DNA from: Chitinophagales bacterium
GTDB taxonomy: Bacteria > Bacteroidota > Bacteroidia > Chitinophagales > BACL12
NCBI GenBank assembly: GCA_014380545.1
Contig: JACMJP010000095.1
Coordinates: 1 to 14,684 of the forward strand
Reading direction: 5' to 3'
DNA length: 14,684 nt
The notes under the pieces were generated by a model. That model did not search any database, was not told the DNA's origin, and worked only from the letters and a program-made list of their open reading frames with translations. Positions 1-7,501 of this stretch are shown here, piece after piece. Position numbers and translations under genes: made by a program. How positions within the stretch are numbered: position 1 is the first letter of the stretch; each line of letters begins with the position of its first letter.

Positions 1-1180
1 TATTCACAGTAAACTCACCATTCTTTTTAATGAATTCTTTTGTGCCATCAAGCGGATCAACTAACCAGAAATATTCCCAATCTTTTCTATCTGCATACTC
101 AATCATTTTATTTTCTTCTGATATAATAGGAATATTCGGGTAATCTTTTTTTAATGCTTCAACTATCACCACATTTCCTGCCTTATCAGCTTTTGTTAAT
201 GGTGACTTATCGCTTTTATCGGTAATTGCAAAATCATCTGTGTCATAAATGTGCATGATCTCTTTTCCTGCAGCTTCTGCAATAGCAATTATTTTCTTTA
301 CGTCAATTTTTTCTAACATTTCCTGTTGTTTTAAAAGTTTAATAACATGATTTAATGAATCTTCCCATTTAGGAATGGTAACATTTAAGGCTAATTTTAT
401 TTTCTCACAATTTAATAAAGAATATTTCGGGCGCTTTGCAGGTGTGGGATATTGTTCTGTTGTTATAGGATTTACTTTACAGTTTAATCCATACAATTCC
501 ATGATCTCTTTTGCAAAACCACACCAGGTTGTTTCTCCCGAATTTGAATAATGATAAATACCAAAATACACCTGGTTCAAATTATTTAATAATTCAAGGA
601 TTACCCATGCAAGATCACCCGCATATGTAGGTGCTCCAATCTGATCATCCACTACACTTAATTCACTCCGCTCCTTTCCTAAACGGATCATTGTTTTCAC
701 AAAATTATTTCCGTAAAAACTATAAACCCACGATGTGCGGATGAGTATTGTTCTTTTATTTAATGACAGTGCTCTAAATTCCCCGTCTGCTTTTGTTTGT
801 CCATAAACTGAGATAGGGTTAACAGTTTCATCCACCTTAATTGGAGTTGTATTTGTGCCGTCAAAAACAAAATCAGTTGATATATGAAATAATACTGCAT
901 CATTTTTTTGACATGCATTTGCAAGATTCTCAACACCAACTACATTTATTTTATGCGCTAATTCAGCTTCACTTTCTGCTTTATCTACTGCAGTGTATGC
1001 TGCACAATTAATACAACATTCAAATTGATATTTATTAAAGAATGAATTTACTGCATGAGCATCAGTAATATCCAACTCATCCACATCAACAAAAACATAA
1101 TGATGTTCCTTATGTTGTTTTGAGATATCTCTCAACTCATTTCCGAGTTGTCCCTTGCTGCCTGTAATTAGTATTCTCAT
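1..1180 (-). CDS. rfbD: RfbD-CysQ fusion: dTDP-4-dehydrorhamnose reductase joined to 3'(2'),5'-bisphosphate nucleotidase (3' end outside window)
   Basis: This is an open frame of 393 codons from the ATG at 1180 that leaves the window without a stop. Residues 1-287 are a complete RfbD, the NADPH-dependent last step of dTDP-L-rhamnose synthesis: GxxGxxG at 7-13 (GSKGQLG), STDFVFDG at 101-108 and the catalytic Y126-x3-K130. Residue 288 is a methionine that begins a typical CysQ/inositol-monophosphatase-family domain, with SEEN at 354-357 and the metal-binding DPLDGTKEF at 375-383. CysQ hydrolyses PAP, the by-product of PAPS use, to AMP. I checked the codons across the junction (about 340-300): there is no stop and no linker, since RfbD ends at its usual length and CysQ starts at its usual start. 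The gene follows rfbC after 3 nt and is the last operon member visible. RfbD and CysQ assignments are firm. Whether one long polypeptide works as a bifunctional enzyme, or an internal start at 319 also yields free CysQ, cannot be seen here. Confidence 0.9.
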   Translation of the reverse strand, partial: MRILITGSKGQLGNELRDISKQHKEHHYVFVDVDELDITDAHAVNSFFNKYQFECCINCAAYTAVDKAESEAELAHKINVVGVENLANACQKNDAVLFHISTDFVFDGTNTTPIKVDETVNPISVYGQTKADGEFRALSLNKRTILIRTSWVYSFYGNNFVKTMIRLGKERSELSVVDDQIGAPTYAGDLAWVILELLNNLNQVYFGIYHYSNSGETTWCGFAKEIMELYGLNCKVNPITTEQYPTPAKRPKYSLLNCEKIKLALNVTIPKWEDSLNHVIKLLKQQEMLEKIDVKKIIAIAEAAGKEIMHIYDTDDFAITDKSDKSPLTKADKAGNVVIVEALKKDYPNIPIISEENKMIEYADRKDWEYFWLVDPLDGTKEFIKKNGEFTVN

Positions 1181-1183
1181 TTA

Positions 1184-1765
1184 TTATTCAATGTCAATAT
1201 ACGCCAAGCTATCAAATTCAAAATTATTCCGTGCATCTGTAAACAATGGTAAATTTTTGTCTTTATCAGAAATGTTTAATTTATCAACTGGTATTTTCCA
1301 ATCAATCTGCAATTGATTATCGTTGTAAATAATTCCTGCGTCATTTTCTTTACTATAAAAATTATCACACTTGTAAAAAAATTCTGCAGTTTCACTTAAT
1401 ACTACAAACCCGTGTGCAAACCCTCTTGGTATATATAATTGTTTCCTGTTTTCTGCTGACAAAATAATAGAGAAATGTTTTCCGAATGTTGAAGAACCAT
1501 TTCTGATATCAAGTGCAACATCCAGTACTTCTCCACTGATCACCCTCACTAACTTTGCCTGTGCAAATGGATTGAGCTGATAGTGCAATCCCCTCAATAC
1601 TCCGTAAGAAGATTTACTTTGATTATCCTGAACGAAGTTTGTATTAATACCTTTTTCTTCAAAAGTTTTCTCATTGAAAGATTCAAAGAAATAACCTCTT
1701 ATATCTTCAAACACTTTTGGTTCAAAAATAAATAAACCCGAAATATGTGTATCTATGAATGGCAT
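1184..1765 (-). CDS. rfbC: dTDP-4-dehydrorhamnose 3,5-epimerase (RfbC/RmlC)
   Basis: This 193-residue cupin epimerase converts dTDP-4-keto-6-deoxy-glucose to the L-lyxo form, the third step of dTDP-L-rhamnose synthesis, in the cytoplasm. Visible family motifs are the N-terminal RGYFFESFN (23-31), FVQDNQS (44-50), the catalytic histidine H61 in VLRGLHYQ (56-63), the cupin strand SGEVLDVALDIR (77-88) and YIPRGFAHGF further on. The length is normal for the family (about 180-190 residues). The ATG at 1765 gives the expected N-terminus just before the first conserved segment. The gene sits between rfbB (45 nt upstream) and the rfbD-cysQ fusion (3 nt downstream), so it is almost certainly co-transcribed with them. 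Confidence 0.97.
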   Translation of the reverse strand: MPFIDTHISGLFIFEPKVFEDIRGYFFESFNEKTFEEKGINTNFVQDNQSKSSYGVLRGLHYQLNPFAQAKLVRVISGEVLDVALDIRNGSSTFGKHFSIILSAENRKQLYIPRGFAHGFVVLSETAEFFYKCDNFYSKENDAGIIYNDNQLQIDWKIPVDKLNISDKDKNLPLFTDARNNFEFDSLAYIDIE

Positions 1766-1770
1766 GAGAA

Positions 1771-1794
1771 TGAATAATGATTGATGAATAATGA
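1771..1794. repeat. Short direct repeat in the rfbB-rfbC gap
   Basis: The ten bases TGAATAATGA occur at 1771-1780 and again at 1785-1794, a 14-bp period, in the 45-bp spacer between rfbB and rfbC. No function is apparent. It is most likely simple-sequence slippage in the only roomy spacer of the operon. Confidence 0.5.
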
Positions 1795-1810
1795 GAAGGG
1801 AAACTGCATA

Positions 1811-2866
1811 CTATCTGTTTTCATATTGCTCTTCATAATACTTTTTATAAGAACCGCTTGTAATATTATTTAACCATTCTTCATTTGCCAAATACCAGTC
1901 AACAGTTTTTTCCAGGCCTTCTTCAAATTGTAATGATGGTTGCCATCCAAGTTCTGTATTTAATTTACTTGCATCAATCGCATAGCGAAGGTCGTGACCT
2001 GCCCTGTCTGTAACGTATGCAATTAATTTTTCACTTGTTCCCGGGTCACGATGTAATTTTTCATCCATGATCTTACATAATAATTTTATGAGATCAATAT
2101 TTTTCCATTCATTAAATCCGCCGATATTATATGTATCACCAATTTTCCCATTATGATAAATTGCATCAATTGCCCTTGCATGGTCTTCCACCCAAAGCCA
2201 GTCCCGCACATTTTCACCTTTTCCGTAAACCGGAATCGGTTTATTGTTTTTTATATTATTAATTGCCAGAGGAATTAATTTTTCGGGAAAGTGATAAGGG
2301 CCATAATTATTACTGCAATTAGAAATTACGACAGGTAATTTATATGTATCATGATAAGCCCGCACAAAATGATCACTACTGGCTTTACTTGCGGAATATG
2401 GCGAATGTGGGTCATATTTTGTTTCTTCAGTAAAAAAGCCCTCATTTCCTAATGCGCCATACACTTCATCTGTAGAAATATGATAAAATAATTTGTCCTT
2501 ATAATTATCTTTCCATTTAGTTCTTGTAGCATTTAATAAATTAACAGTACCGACTACATTCGTCATTACAAATTCAATAGGATTTGCAATAGAGCGATCA
2601 ACATGGCTTTCAGCGGCAAGGTGAATTACACCATCTACAGCAAATTCGTCAAATATATTTTGCACAAAAGTAGTATCCACAATATCCCCTTTTACAAATG
2701 TGTAGTTATCTTTTTCTTCTATATCTTTTAAATTGGCAAGATTACCGGCATAAGTGAGCTTATCTAAATTTACAATGAGATAATCCGGATATTTATTTAC
2801 AAATAATCGCACAACATGACTCCCTATAAATCCTGCTCCGCCCGTAATAATAATTGTTTTCTTCAC
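1811..2866 (-). CDS. rfbB: dTDP-glucose 4,6-dehydratase (RfbB/RmlB)
   Basis: This 351-residue extended short-chain dehydrogenase catalyses the NAD-dependent conversion of dTDP-glucose to dTDP-4-keto-6-deoxyglucose, the second step of dTDP-rhamnose synthesis. The Rossmann motif GGAGFIG is at 9-15, the substrate-binding HLAAESHVDRS at 82-92, the catalytic STDEVYG (Thr, Asp, Glu) at 131-137, and the tyrosine-lysine pair Y157-x3-K161 in YSASK. A typical SNNYGPYHFPEKLIPL and a GENVRDWLWVEDH segment follow. It is full length and intact. It lies 11 nt after the upstream dehydrogenase gene and 45 nt before rfbC, inside the same minus-strand operon. rfbA, the dTDP-glucose pyrophosphorylase that makes its substrate, is not in the window. 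Confidence 0.98.
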   Translation of the reverse strand: MKKTIIITGGAGFIGSHVVRLFVNKYPDYLIVNLDKLTYAGNLANLKDIEEKDNYTFVKGDIVDTTFVQNIFDEFAVDGVIHLAAESHVDRSIANPIEFVMTNVVGTVNLLNATRTKWKDNYKDKLFYHISTDEVYGALGNEGFFTEETKYDPHSPYSASKASSDHFVRAYHDTYKLPVVISNCSNNYGPYHFPEKLIPLAINNIKNNKPIPVYGKGENVRDWLWVEDHARAIDAIYHNGKIGDTYNIGGFNEWKNIDLIKLLCKIMDEKLHRDPGTSEKLIAYVTDRAGHDLRYAIDASKLNTELGWQPSLQFEEGLEKTVDWYLANEEWLNNITSGSYKKYYEEQYENR

Positions 2867-2877
2867 TTTAAATTTTT

Positions 2878-4167
2878 TTATAATGTCCAGTAACTTAATT
2901 TTTCTATTTTATTGCGGTAAATTCCTTTTATATCAATCAGCAAACAATTTTCTGTTGCATGATCCAGAAAATAATCTTCATTTAGTACGATATATTCTTT
3001 ATGAGCAACAGCAACAATAATTGCATCATACTTTTCTCTCACATTATCTAACAACTCAAATTGATATTCATGTTGCACTTCTTCATTTGTAACATTCGGA
3101 TCAACTACATCCACATGCAAACCAAAAGATTTCAATTCATTAATAAGATCAGCCACTTTACTATTTCTGATGTCAGTTACATTTTCCTTAAAAGTAATTC
3201 CCATTACAAGAATTTTTGAATCTTTTAAATTCTTTCCTGCTTCAATGAGTTTCTGCAAACATCTTCTAGCCACATACAACGCCATGTTATCGTTCACTTT
3301 TCGTCCGCTTAAAATAACTTCCGGCTCATAGCCTAACTGGATAGATTTATAAGTGAGATAATACGGATCAACGCCGATGCAATGCCCGCCAACTAATCCG
3401 GGATGATATTTATGGAAATTCCATTTTGTTCCAGCAGCTTCAATTACCTCATGTGTACTCACATTCATTCTGTCAAGTATAATTGATAACTCATTCATTA
3501 AAGCGATATTCAGGTCCCGTTGTGTATTTTCCAAAATTTTAGCAGCTTCTGCAACTTTTAGTGATGAGGCTTTATAAACGCCGGGTTGCACAATTTCAGA
3601 ATAGATAGCGGCAATATTTTCCAGTGCTTCATCATCAGAGCCGGAAACAATTTTAATTACATTCATTAATGTATGCTGTACATCACCCGGATTTATTCTT
3701 TCAGGCGAATACCCTAATTTAAAATCAGCATTTAATTTTAATCCTGATAATTCTTCCAATAATGGTAGACAGATATCCTCTGTACACCCGGGGTAAACTG
3801 TGGACTCATAAATAACATAATCTCCTTTCTTTAAAATTTTTCCTACAGTTTTGGTTGCAGAAATTAATGGAGATAAATCAGGAACCCGATGTTCATCAAC
3901 CGGAGTAGGAACTGCAACAATATGAAATGCACAATTCATTAATTCATTTGCATCGGTAGTAAAAAAAACATTTGTATTTTCAAATGCATCTTTTTTCACT
4001 TCGTCACCTGCATCAGCTTTCTGCTTTAAGGATTCAATTCTCTTTGCATCAATATCAAAACCCACGACTGAAAATTTTCTTCCGAATTCCAATGCTATAG
4101 GAAGGCCGACATAGCCGAGACCAACTACACTTATTTTCTTATTTTTATTTCTTAAATCCTGTAACAT
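2878..4167 (-). CDS. tviB: UDP-N-acetylhexosamine 6-dehydrogenase, TviB/WbpA-type nucleotide-sugar dehydrogenase
   Basis: This 429-residue member of the UDP-glucose/GDP-mannose dehydrogenase family oxidises the C6 hydroxyl of a UDP-sugar to the uronic acid in two NAD-dependent steps. Visible motifs are the nucleotide-binding GLGYVG (16-21) with D38/D40 ending the second strand, VPTPVDEH (86-93), ESTVYPG (121-127), SPERINPGD (154-162), the ENTQRDLNIALMNE helix (213-226) and the catalytic C263 in GGHCIGVDPYYL (260-271). The INPGD form and the TPVDE segment resemble the UDP-GlcNAc/UDP-GalNAc dehydrogenases TviB, WbpO and WbpA rather than UDP-glucose dehydrogenase. The exact sugar cannot be read from sequence. 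It is separated by 8 nt from the aminotransferase gene upstream and 11 nt from rfbB downstream, so its product probably feeds the same polysaccharide. Confidence 0.9.
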   Translation of the reverse strand: MLQDLRNKNKKISVVGLGYVGLPIALEFGRKFSVVGFDIDAKRIESLKQKADAGDEVKKDAFENTNVFFTTDANELMNCAFHIVAVPTPVDEHRVPDLSPLISATKTVGKILKKGDYVIYESTVYPGCTEDICLPLLEELSGLKLNADFKLGYSPERINPGDVQHTLMNVIKIVSGSDDEALENIAAIYSEIVQPGVYKASSLKVAEAAKILENTQRDLNIALMNELSIILDRMNVSTHEVIEAAGTKWNFHKYHPGLVGGHCIGVDPYYLTYKSIQLGYEPEVILSGRKVNDNMALYVARRCLQKLIEAGKNLKDSKILVMGITFKENVTDIRNSKVADLINELKSFGLHVDVVDPNVTNEEVQHEYQFELLDNVREKYDAIIVAVAHKEYIVLNEDYFLDHATENCLLIDIKGIYRNKIEKLSYWTL

Positions 4168-4175
4168 AAATAAAT

Positions 4176-5330
4176 CTAAATAATCTCACCACTTATTATC
4201 ACATGCTCACCAACAAATTCTTTTATCGCTTCACAAATAAAATCAATTTGCTCCTCATCTAATTCTGTATGCATAGGTAATGATAAAACCTGGCCTGCAA
4301 TTTTTTCACTTACCGGAAAATCTCCATCATTATATCCATAAATTTTATATGCAGCACTCAAGTGCAACGGCACAGGATAATAGATCATGGATGGAATTCC
4401 TTTTGATTGCAAAAAATCTTTCAATTCATCTCTCCCGGTCTCCACCTTAATTGTATATTGATGAAAAACATGTGTGGAGTTATTATTTCTTTTGGGAATT
4501 GTAATACCCGGCATATTTTTTAATCTTTCATCATACATACTTGCTGCAGCATTTCTTTTTTCATTGTAAGTATTAAGGTATTTCAATTTCACATTTAAAA
4601 TTGCAGCCTGCATACTATCCAATCTTGAATTAACGCCTATACTATCATAATAATATTTTTTCGCAGAGCCATGATCGCAAATAATTTTAATTTTATTTGC
4701 AAGTACATCATCATTTGTAACTAAAGCTCCGCCGTCGCCATAAGCTCCAAGGTTTTTTGTAGGGTAAAAAGAAGTTGTTCCTATGTGTCCAATTGTTCCG
4801 GCTTTCTGTTTTCTCCCGTCACTAAAAGTATAATCACAACCAATTGCCTGGGCAGTATCTTCTATTACAAGCAAATTATTTTTTTCAGCAATACGCATCA
4901 TTTTTTCCATATCTGCACTTTGCCCAAATAAATGCACAGGAATAATTGCTTTTGTTCTTGCAGTTATTTTTTCCTCAATCTTATCTACATCAATATTAAA
5001 TGTATCAGGATCAACATCAATAAAAATTGGTTTTAATTTTAATAATGCAACAACTTCAACTGTTGCAACAAATGTGAACGGAATTGTAATTACTTCATCA
5101 CTTTCATTTAAGTTATTAGCCATTAAAGCGATCTGAAGCGCATCTGTTCCATTTGCGCAGGGGATTACATGTTTCACCTGCAAATAATCCTGCAGATTTT
5201 TTGCAAAATTTTTTGTTGGGGTCCCATTAATAAATTGAGTTGAATCTATTACCTGCTGTACCTCAGTATTTATCTCCCCTCTAATTTTTTCATACTGGGT
5301 GGTCAGGTCAACCATCTGTATCTTTCTCAT
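4176..5330 (-). CDS. PLP-dependent sugar aminotransferase, DegT/DnrJ/EryC1/StrS family (WbpE-like)
   Basis: This 384-residue enzyme of the sensory-transduction/sugar aminotransferase family transfers an amino group from glutamate to a keto-sugar nucleotide. Residues visible with the chosen start are the phosphate-binding ANGTDALQIAL, the PLP-nitrogen-binding aspartate D158 in IEDTAQAIG, and the Schiff-base lysine K192 in FYPTKNLGAYGDGG. The C-terminal PVPLHLS and SEKIAGQVLSLPMH segments are typical of WbpE-type enzymes. The frame is open for 59 more codons upstream, but that stretch has no family similarity, contains the divergent promoters and overlaps the oppositely directed gene at 5437. 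The start is therefore placed at the ATG at 5330 (MRKIQMVDL); the ATG at 5315 is the alternative. It is the first gene of the minus-strand operon. Together with the dehydrogenase that follows it suggests an amino-uronic acid route, although no WbpB- or WbpD-like gene is visible. Confidence 0.9.
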   Translation of the reverse strand: MRKIQMVDLTTQYEKIRGEINTEVQQVIDSTQFINGTPTKNFAKNLQDYLQVKHVIPCANGTDALQIALMANNLNESDEVITIPFTFVATVEVVALLKLKPIFIDVDPDTFNIDVDKIEEKITARTKAIIPVHLFGQSADMEKMMRIAEKNNLLVIEDTAQAIGCDYTFSDGRKQKAGTIGHIGTTSFYPTKNLGAYGDGGALVTNDDVLANKIKIICDHGSAKKYYYDSIGVNSRLDSMQAAILNVKLKYLNTYNEKRNAAASMYDERLKNMPGITIPKRNNNSTHVFHQYTIKVETGRDELKDFLQSKGIPSMIYYPVPLHLSAAYKIYGYNDGDFPVSEKIAGQVLSLPMHTELDEEQIDFICEAIKEFVGEHVIISGEII

Positions 5331-5372
5331 TCCATTGTAAATTTTACTATTTACGAAGCTTTTCGAAAGGCG

Positions 5373-5380
5373 CAAAGATA
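5373..5380 (-). promoter_or_regulatory. Candidate -7 box of the polysaccharide operon promoter
   Basis: On the minus strand this reads TATCTTTG, a full match to the Bacteroidota -7 consensus TAnnTTTG, followed by CGCC. Transcription would start near 5366, giving a leader of about 36 nt before the ATG at 5330. I do not see a convincing -33 TTTG at the right distance, so the call rests on the -7 box and its position. Confidence 0.5.
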
Positions 5381-5400
5381 ATGTACACAATCCGAAAGCG

Positions 5401-5428
5401 TTTGATAGAGATGAATCTTGTAAATTTG
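5401..5428 (+). promoter_or_regulatory. Candidate promoter of the beta-barrel/waaA gene pair
   Basis: TTTG at 5401-5404 and TAAATTTG at 5421-5428 match the Bacteroidota -33 and -7 elements, with a 16-nt spacer that is a little short. The -7 box ends only 8 nt before the ATG at 5437, so the transcript would have almost no leader. The bases TTTGCGCC here are the exact inverted copy of GGCGCAAA at 5369-5376 in the opposing promoter. Confidence 0.45.
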
Positions 5429-5436
5429 CGCCATTC

Positions 5437-6180
5437 ATGAAAAAAAGCCTGTCTTTTGTTTTAGTCCTTTTTTTTGCTGTACTCCTGCATGCACAGATAA
5501 ACCTCAAAGATTCTGTGGTGAAAGTGAATATTATACAGGTTGATCTTGGTATTGGTTTACCTCTTGGAAATATGGCAGAAACTTTTGGTGTCCATCAAAC
5601 AGTTGGGGGAGGTTATCAATTTAAAAACAACAAAAATTTCCTAATAGGGTTTAACGGGAGTTATATATTTGGCAGCCATGTAAAAGATTCCTCTGTAAAT
5701 TTTTTATTTACCCAAGGAGGAAGCGTAATAGGGACTGATGGTTATTTGTTTTCACCAATATTATTTGAACAAGGTTTTGATCTTAAATTTCAAATGGGGA
5801 AAATCACAAATATTTTAGCATTAAATCCAAATTCAGGTCTGGCGGTTTTAGGTGGTGTCGGATATTTACAGCATAATATTCTAATTTATATTGATGAAGC
5901 ATATGTGCCGCAACTGAATAAAGAATACCGCAAGGGTTATGACAGGTTAACAAACGGGATAGCTTTAAATCAATATATTGGATATTATTTTTTCAGCAAT
6001 AAAAATTTTGTGAATTTTAGGGCGGGATTTGATATTACAGAAGCATTTACCAAAAACCGAAGATATAATTTTGATACGCAGAGTATAGATGAAGAAAGTA
6101 AGTTTGATATGCTGGTTACTTTTAAAGCAACCTGGAATTTGTGCATCTTCGAAAAACCACAACGTAAATTTTATTATTGA
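5437..6180 (+). CDS. Secreted, probably outer-membrane beta-barrel protein of unknown function
   Basis: This 247-residue protein begins with a clear signal peptide (lysines at 2-3, hydrophobic 5-17, probable cleavage after A19 in LLHAQ). It has no lipobox. The mature part is rich in alternating hydrophobic/polar stretches with glycine and aromatic residues, such as QTVGGGYQF, IGFNGSYIF and LNQYIGYYFF, which is the look of a small outer-membrane barrel. It ends with the aromatic-rich KFYY. I recognise no catalytic motif. Its stop is 3 nt before the waaA start, so the two are translationally adjacent. That context suggests an envelope role, but this is inference. The start is set by the signal peptide. 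Confidence 0.75.
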   Translation: MKKSLSFVLVLFFAVLLHAQINLKDSVVKVNIIQVDLGIGLPLGNMAETFGVHQTVGGGYQFKNNKNFLIGFNGSYIFGSHVKDSSVNFLFTQGGSVIGTDGYLFSPILFEQGFDLKFQMGKITNILALNPNSGLAVLGGVGYLQHNILIYIDEAYVPQLNKEYRKGYDRLTNGIALNQYIGYYFFSNKNFVNFRAGFDITEAFTKNRRYNFDTQSIDEESKFDMLVTFKATWNLCIFEKPQRKFYY

Positions 6181-6183
6181 TAT

Positions 6184-7497
6184 ATGAAGGGTGTAGCATT
6201 AGGGTTTGCAGTTATTATTGGTATTATACTTTTCTTTTTACTGAATCCCCGTTTTCTTTATAATATTATTATTGCTCTGTATCATACCGCAATTAAAATA
6301 TCTTCTTTGTGGAATAAAAAATCAAAACTGTGGGTAGGGGGAAGAAGAAATATTTTTCAGGAATTAGCAAATAACTTCAGCTTCCCTGATCATAAAAAAA
6401 TATGGATACATTGTGCATCACTGGGAGAGTTTGAGCAAGGGAGACCTGTGATTGAAAAAATAAGGCAGAATTATCCTGAACATAAAATACTCTTAACTTT
6501 TTTTTCACCTTCAGGGTATGAAGTAAGAAAAAATTACGATGTAGCAGATCATGTTGCTTATCTGCCAATTGATACAAAAAAGAATGCAAGAAAATTTATT
6601 GAGATAATAAGACCCGATATCGCAATTTTTGTAAAGTATGAATTTTGGGTGCACTATATAGAAACATTATATAAGCAAAAAATTCCTGTGCTTCTTATTT
6701 CGGCCATCTTCACAAAAAAAATGATCTTCTTTAAATGGTATGGAAAATTATTCAGGAATTTATTGCGAAAATTCACTTTTATTTTTGTGCAGGAGGAAAA
6801 CTCTTTTGACCTTTTAAAAAAGATAAAGCTTACTGAAGTTGAAATTGCTCATGATACCCGCTTCGACAGGGTGACAGCAATTGCTTCGGCACATGTGGAA
6901 AATCCAATACTCAAAAATTTTGCTGAAGGCTTTAATGTAATGGTTGCCGGCAGTACATGGGCTGCAGATGAAAAGTTATTGAAACATGCTTTTTACCATA
7001 ATCTTGTATATAATAATTTCAAGTTAATTGTTGCGCCGCACAATGTCAGCAAAAAAGATATTCGCAAAGCATCAAAAAAATTTAAGAAATATTCTGTTTT
7101 ATATTCGCAAATAGAAAATGTAGCAGATACAACGAATAACAGCCGTGTTTTAATTATAGATAATATAGGCATGTTATCGTCTTTGTATAAATATGCTGAT
7201 GTATGTTATGTTGGCGGCGGGTTTAAAAAAGGCATTCATAATATTCTTGAAGCAGCGGTTTACGGTAAACCTATTTTTTTCGGACCGAAATATAAAAAAG
7301 CAGCAGAAGCTCATGGACTCATAAAAGCCGGCGCTGCATTTTCTGTTAGTGATGCTGACAACTTATTAAAAGATATGGAATTCCTTGGTGGCTTTGATGC
7401 TGTATATAAAGGCGCCTGCAGAAATGCAGCTAAATATGTTTCAGACAGATGCGGCGGGTCAGAAAAGGTGTTGGAAAAAATTAGAATTTATCTATAA
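6184..7497 (+). CDS. waaA: 3-deoxy-D-manno-octulosonic acid (Kdo) transferase
   Basis: This 437-residue GT-B-fold glycosyltransferase of the inner membrane adds Kdo from CMP-Kdo to lipid A precursor, the first step of the lipopolysaccharide inner core. An N-terminal membrane anchor covers about residues 5-20, followed by a basic stretch. WIHCASLGEFEQGRP (74-88) contains the catalytic base, E82. DTRFDRV, the AGSTW segment that opens the C-terminal domain, and the donor-site region YVGGGFKKGIHNILEAAVYG are all present. The length is typical of the family (about 410-430). The start follows the barrel protein by 3 nt. The gene meets the converging gene at 7502 with only 4 nt between the stops, and no terminator hairpin is visible there. 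Confidence 0.96.
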   Translation: MKGVALGFAVIIGIILFFLLNPRFLYNIIIALYHTAIKISSLWNKKSKLWVGGRRNIFQELANNFSFPDHKKIWIHCASLGEFEQGRPVIEKIRQNYPEHKILLTFFSPSGYEVRKNYDVADHVAYLPIDTKKNARKFIEIIRPDIAIFVKYEFWVHYIETLYKQKIPVLLISAIFTKKMIFFKWYGKLFRNLLRKFTFIFVQEENSFDLLKKIKLTEVEIAHDTRFDRVTAIASAHVENPILKNFAEGFNVMVAGSTWAADEKLLKHAFYHNLVYNNFKLIVAPHNVSKKDIRKASKKFKKYSVLYSQIENVADTTNNSRVLIIDNIGMLSSLYKYADVCYVGGGFKKGIHNILEAAVYGKPIFFGPKYKKAAEAHGLIKAGAAFSVSDADNLLKDMEFLGGFDAVYKGACRNAAKYVSDRCGGSEKVLEKIRIYL

Positions 7498-7501
7498 TTT
7501 A

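Noticed and set aside
5965..6162. Minus-strand frame of 65 codons inside the barrel gene
   Set aside because: It lies wholly within a well-supported gene and has no domain, promoter or composition in its favour.
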